NCBI RefSeq assembly: GCF_051659545.1
Contig: NZ_JBOFOR010000139.1
Location: 1 to 48,494, forward strand
From: JBOFOR01 sp051659545
GTDB lineage: Bacteria > Bacillota > Clostridia > Peptostreptococcales > Peptostreptococcaceae
Reading direction: 5' to 3'
DNA: 48,494 bases
A program made the translations under genes and the position numbers. Positions 44,874-48,494 of this stretch are shown here, piece by piece. Positions within the stretch are counted from its first letter, which is position 1. Each line of letters opens with the position of its first letter. The notes beneath the pieces are model-generated. The model did no database searches. It was not told the origin of the DNA and was given only the letters and a program-made list of their open reading frames with translations.

Positions 44874-46883
44874 ATGGAAAATAAATTTTTACCAATAAAT
44901 AAACAAGATATGATTGACAGAGGTTGGAATGAATGTGACTTTATAATAGTTACAGGAGATGCTTATGTTGACCACCACAGTTTTGGAACAGCGATAATAT
45001 CGAGAGTATTAGAAAGTGCAGGGTACAAAATAGGTATAATAGCACAACCAAACTGGAAGACTACAGACGATTTTATGAAATTAGGAAGACCAAGACTCGG
45101 TTTCTTAGTTAACGGTGGTAACATGGACTCTATGGTAAATCACTACTCAGTAAGCAAAAAACACAGAGATAAAGATATGTATTCTCCAGGCGGAAAAATG
45201 GGATACAGACCAGATAGAGCAACTATTGTTTACTGTAACAAAATAAGAGAAGCATACAAAAATATTCCTATAGTAATAGGTGGAATAGAAGCGAGTTTAA
45301 GAAGATTTGGTCACTACGATTACTGGAGTGATAAAGTAAGAAAATCTATGTTAATAGATAGTGGAGCTGATTTATTAGTTTATGGAATGAGTGAAAAGCA
45401 AATAGTTGAAGTTGCTAATGCACTAAACGATGGATTTGACCCTAAGTATATTAGACACATAAATGGAACTTGCTATACAGTAGATAGTTTAGATGAAATA
45501 TACGAAAGTTATGTAGAAATACCATCATACAAAGAAATTTGTGATGACAAAGTAAAATACTGTAAAGCCTTCAAGGTTCAATATGATGAACAAGATCCAT
45601 TTAGAGGTAGAGCTATAGTACAAAGACATGGAGACAAATACCTTGTACAAAATAAACCAGAAACACCATTAGCTAGAAAAGAGTTAGATTTAGTTTATAA
45701 TCTACCTTACCAAAAAACTTACCATCCAGTATACCAAAAAGATGGTGGAATACCAGCTATAGAGGAAGTTAAGTTTAGTATAGTAAGTTCAAGAGGATGC
45801 TTTGGAAGTTGTTCTTTCTGTGCAATAACATTCCATCAAGGTAGAGCAGTACAAAGTAGAAGTCAAAACTCTATAATAGAAGAAGCTGAGTATATAACAA
45901 CTTTACCAGACTTTAAAGGATATATACATGATGTAGGTGGACCTACTGCAAACTTTAGAGCGCCAGCTTGTAAAAAACAAGTAACAGAAGGATTAGGAGC
46001 TTGTAAGAAAAAGCAATGCTTACATCCAGAACCATGTAAAAGCTTAAATGTAGACCATAGTGAGTACTTACAACTATTAAGAAAACTAAGAAAACTTCCT
46101 AATATAAAGAAAGTATTTGTTCGTTCAGGACTTAGATACGATTATATAATGGCAGATAAAGACAATAAGTTCCTTAGAGAATTAATAGAGCATCATGTAA
46201 GTGGTCAATTAAAAGTTGCTCCAGAGCATATTGCAGAAGAAGTGCTAGAACACATGCAAAAACCAGCTGGAAACACTTATGATAAGTTTAGACAAAAATT
46301 CTTTGATATAAATAAACAATTAGGAAAAGAGCAATATCTAATTCCTTATTTAATGTCATCTCATCCAGGGTCAACATTAAATAGTGCAATAGAGTTAGCA
46401 GAGTACCTAAGAGATACAAATTATCAACCAGAGCAAGTGCAGGATTTCTATCCAACGCCAGGAACATTATCTACAACTATGTTCTACACAGGATTAGATC
46501 CATTAACAATGAATCCTGTATATGTACCTAAGTCTAAGCATGAAAAGGCAATGCAAAGAGCATTGCTTCAGTACAAAGCTTATAGAAACTATGATTTAGT
46601 TCATGCAGCATTAGAAGAAGCTGGTAGAGAAGACTTAATAGGACTGTCACATAGATGTTTAATTAAGCCTAGAGATTTAAAATCTTATACTAATAGAGCA
46701 AGCTCTGGCAAGAAAAAGAACAATAATAACAATAATAGCCAAAGAGGAAATGACTCAAAAGGCAATTATTCAAAAGATAAAAAAGGAAACGATGGAAATG
46801 ATGGAAATAGCAAGAATGATAGAGGAAGCTCTAAGCCAAGAAACAATAAAAATGCTAAGCCAATAAAAAAGAAAAGAAGATAA
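44874..46883 (+). CDS. YgiQ-family radical SAM protein with low-complexity tail
   Basis: The 669-residue protein belongs to the YgiQ (UPF0313) radical SAM family. It has an N-terminal cobalamin-binding-like domain, the [4Fe-4S] motif C309-x3-C313-x2-C316 in SRGCFGSCSFCAITFHQGR and the YPTPGTLSTTMFYTG segment. Substrate unknown. From about residue 612 to the end the chain is disordered: a run of Asn, then Gly/Lys/Asp/Ser/Asn-rich repeats and a KKKRR end, a basic tail that could bind RNA or DNA. The ATG is preceded by AGCAGGTG. It is monocistronic with a terminator. Confidence 0.93.
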   Translation: MENKFLPINKQDMIDRGWNECDFIIVTGDAYVDHHSFGTAIISRVLESAGYKIGIIAQPNWKTTDDFMKLGRPRLGFLVNGGNMDSMVNHYSVSKKHRDKDMYSPGGKMGYRPDRATIVYCNKIREAYKNIPIVIGGIEASLRRFGHYDYWSDKVRKSMLIDSGADLLVYGMSEKQIVEVANALNDGFDPKYIRHINGTCYTVDSLDEIYESYVEIPSYKEICDDKVKYCKAFKVQYDEQDPFRGRAIVQRHGDKYLVQNKPETPLARKELDLVYNLPYQKTYHPVYQKDGGIPAIEEVKFSIVSSRGCFGSCSFCAITFHQGRAVQSRSQNSIIEEAEYITTLPDFKGYIHDVGGPTANFRAPACKKQVTEGLGACKKKQCLHPEPCKSLNVDHSEYLQLLRKLRKLPNIKKVFVRSGLRYDYIMADKDNKFLRELIEHHVSGQLKVAPEHIAEEVLEHMQKPAGNTYDKFRQKFFDINKQLGKEQYLIPYLMSSHPGSTLNSAIELAEYLRDTNYQPEQVQDFYPTPGTLSTTMFYTGLDPLTMNPVYVPKSKHEKAMQRALLQYKAYRNYDLVHAALEEAGREDLIGLSHRCLIKPRDLKSYTNRASSGKKKNNNNNNSQRGNDSKGNYSKDKKGNDGNDGNSKNDRGSSKPRNNKNAKPIKKKRR

Positions 46884-46902
46884 TTAATATAATATACAAA
46901 AC

Positions 46903-46930
46903 AAGGGACTGCATGGCAGTCCCTTTTATA
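46903..46930 (+). terminator. terminator after the radical SAM gene
   Basis: Stem AAGGGACTGC / GCAGTCCCTT with a 3-base loop and a T run. Confidence 0.9.
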
Positions 46931-46967
46931 ATTCACCTTAAAAATTTACATTAACTTAACAAAAATA

Positions 46968-46998
46968 TTACTTATTAGTAAACAAGTTTTGCTATACT
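46968..46998 (+). promoter_or_regulatory. candidate operator/promoter of the TetR gene
   Basis: Dyad TTACT-TATT-AGTAA (46968-46981) lies in the place of the -35 box, with TATACT as -10 at 46993-46998. A dyad over the promoter fits TetR autoregulation; proof is lacking. Confidence 0.4.
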
Positions 46999-47061
46999 TA
47001 AGAAGTTGAATAAAATGAATAAAAAATAAAAGTATTCATATAACAATAAAGAGGTGAGAAA

Positions 47062-47646
47062 ATGCCAAAAATCTATTGTGACGAAAAACGTGAAGAAATT
47101 AAAAATAAACTAATGGACACAGGATTAGAGTTAATTAAACAATATGGAATGAAAAAAATGAGTATTGAATCAATTACAAAACAAATTGGTATTGCCCAGG
47201 GAACATTTTATAGTTTTTATAAATCTAAAGAAATATTAATTTATCATATTTCAATACGATATCAAGAAAAGAAAAATTTACAAATAAATGAATTAATAAA
47301 AATAAAAGGACATTTAGACAGAAGTGATATTAAAGAATTTTATCACGGTATGATTTTAAAAGATGGAGATAATGTATACCGTTATTTAAGTAGCGAAGAA
47401 GTTCAAACTTTCATTACAAGGCTTCCAAAAGACTATTTACTTAAGATGAGCAATGTAAAAGATGAGATGAAAAAAAAATTAACTTACTTAAAAAATAAGA
47501 AAGAAGATTGTGATTTAGATGCAGTTATAAATTGGATACAAATTATGAACTTAGCAGTAGAAAATAAAAATCTTTTAGTAGAAAGTAAATTTGAAAAAGT
47601 AATTAACCAAATGCTTGAAAATATGTTAAATGAAATTTTCAATTAA
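47062..47646 (+). CDS. TetR-family transcriptional regulator
   Basis: The 194-residue protein has a TetR helix-turn-helix at about residues 32-60 (KMSIESITKQIGIAQGTFYSFYKSKEILIYH), preceded by the usual first helix (IKNKLMDTGLELIKQYG). The C-terminal ligand domain is divergent and unassigned. It is transcribed 19 bp ahead of an alpha/beta-hydrolase gene, so it likely controls itself and that hydrolase. GAGGTGAG lies before the ATG. Confidence 0.9.
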   Translation: MPKIYCDEKREEIKNKLMDTGLELIKQYGMKKMSIESITKQIGIAQGTFYSFYKSKEILIYHISIRYQEKKNLQINELIKIKGHLDRSDIKEFYHGMILKDGDNVYRYLSSEEVQTFITRLPKDYLLKMSNVKDEMKKKLTYLKNKKEDCDLDAVINWIQIMNLAVENKNLLVESKFEKVINQMLENMLNEIFN

Positions 47647-47665
47647 TAATTAGGGGGATAGAATA

Positions 47666-48424
47666 ATGAGATTTTATGAATTTGGGGATAAGAGTTTGCC
47701 TAATATTATGCTAGTTCATGGAGCAGGATGGTCATATTGGATGTTTTTAAGACAGGCAAAAATACTAGAAAGTAAGTATCATGTAATTTTACCTGTATTA
47801 GATGGACATGGAGAAGAAAGTGATATTTTATATTCTTCAACTGAAAAAAATGCTGATAAAATAATAGAATATATCGATAAAAATTGTGCTGGAAAAGTAT
47901 TTGCAATTAGTGGGGTATCTCTAGGGGGACAAATGGTAGTGGAAATATTATCTAAAAGAAATCATATTGCAGATAAAGCAATTATAGAAAGTGGGTTATG
48001 TATTCCCTCTCCATCAATTTATAAGTTTGGTAACTTAGTAACCTCATTGGTAGGAGGACTTATGTTTTCAAAATCATTTACTAAAGTTTCATTAAAATTG
48101 CTTCCTAAAGAGTGGAGATTTCCAGAGGATATGAAAAAACTTTATTTGAGAGATATTCCAACAATGAAAAAAGAAAATTTAAAAAAGATACTTTCAACTT
48201 ATTTTAAATATTCGCTAAAAGAAGAGTTAAAGGGATGTACTGCAGATACAATTTATTGGTATGGTAGTAAAGAAATGAAGTGCATTAAGAAATCAGGTCA
48301 GTTATTTGAGTCCTATGTAAAACGATGCAAAGTAATTGAATTAGAAAAATATGCTCATGCACAAATTAGCACGTATCATCCTGATGAATGGGCTAAAAGG
48401 GCAGAAGAATTCTTTGTTCAATAA
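47666..48424 (+). CDS. alpha/beta-hydrolase fold protein
   Basis: The 252-residue serine hydrolase has the oxyanion motif MLVHGAGWSYWMF (residues 15-27), the nucleophile elbow GVSLGGQ with S85, and a C-terminal histidine in YAHAQISTYHPDEW. The acid is not certain. No signal peptide. It has a short cap region with hydrophobic helices (about 110-145). It resembles esterase/peptidase-like members of the fold, and the substrate cannot be told. AGGGGGAT precedes the ATG; it is co-transcribed with the TetR gene. Confidence 0.9.
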   Translation: MRFYEFGDKSLPNIMLVHGAGWSYWMFLRQAKILESKYHVILPVLDGHGEESDILYSSTEKNADKIIEYIDKNCAGKVFAISGVSLGGQMVVEILSKRNHIADKAIIESGLCIPSPSIYKFGNLVTSLVGGLMFSKSFTKVSLKLLPKEWRFPEDMKKLYLRDIPTMKKENLKKILSTYFKYSLKEELKGCTADTIYWYGSKEMKCIKKSGQLFESYVKRCKVIELEKYAHAQISTYHPDEWAKRAEEFFVQ

Positions 48425-48466
48425 TATTAAGATATTATTATTACTAAATTATTTAAATATCTATTG

Positions 48467-48494
48467 AAAGGCTAGTTAAAACTAGCCTTTTTTT
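48467..48494 (+). terminator. terminator of the TetR/hydrolase pair
   Basis: Stem AAAGGCTAGTT / AACTAGCCTTT with T run that reaches the end of the window. Confidence 0.9.

Noticed and set aside
1..48494. CRISPR array, prophage genes or toxin-antitoxin pair
   Set aside because: No regularly spaced repeats, phage structural or lysis genes, or paired small toxin/antitoxin genes were found on reading both strands.

Overview
The window is AT-rich DNA with dense coding on the plus strand, strong Gram-positive ribosome binding sites (AAGGGGG, GGAGG) and frequent GTG/TTG starts. Gene content and order (glgBCDAP plus a GH13 enzyme; an aminotransferase, a SerA-like dehydrogenase and a DUF1015 gene in a row; RNase J; AGCS and OFA-type transporters) point to a Clostridia chromosome, most like Peptostreptococcaceae (Clostridioides/Paraclostridium/Romboutsia relatives). 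The family-level placement is inference; no rRNA gene is present. I see no prophage, plasmid backbone or CRISPR array.

Layout. 20-10109 is a six-gene glycogen operon (glgB, glgC, glgD, glgA, glgP, GH13 hydrolase) closed by a terminator. 10172-10657 is a small single-strand-binding protein gene behind a palindrome that matches the clostridial LexA box. 10953-14531 holds a dicarboxylate/amino-acid symporter, a YkvI-like membrane protein and an unrecognised acidic protein. A convergent five-repeat protein gene follows (14582-14908, minus). 15253-18184 has an orphan BMP-family lipoprotein and RNase J. 18297-22255 is an ABC ATPase plus a coiled-coil FtsX-type permease. 22360-25880 has a tiny Cys-rich membrane protein, a DUF1846 protein flanked by direct repeats, a gutted dinB and a cation diffusion facilitator. 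A Crp/Fnr regulator (minus) and a tRNA-Cys/tRNA-Thr pair follow. 27148-32038 carries MATE, SfsA, a four-S1-domain protein, a PHP phosphatase and a hotdog thioesterase.

The most unusual region is 32319-36412. An aminotransferase, a D-3-phosphoglycerate-dehydrogenase-like gene and a DUF1015 gene form an apparent serine-metabolism operon. The DUF1015 gene is split by about 735 bp of non-coding DNA. That insert carries all four conserved core elements (P, Q, R, S) of a group I self-splicing intron, followed by about 300 nt of structured sequence with no open gene. Removing it restores the conserved C-terminus in frame. The best reading is a small IStron-like element (group I intron joined to transposon ends) that has lost, or never carried, its transposase/TnpB genes. 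The DUF1015 protein has a DGHHR motif recalling the ParB/Srx-fold serine kinases (SerK/SbnI), so the interrupted gene may matter for serine metabolism.

36513-44616 is a transport and catabolic cluster: OFA-type MFS (minus), a divergent HTH regulator, an AGCS symporter, a YtcJ-like amidohydrolase and a second AGCS symporter, with a striking tandem palindrome downstream of the regulator. The window ends with a YgiQ-family radical SAM protein carrying a low-complexity tail, and a TetR regulator with its alpha/beta-hydrolase neighbour.
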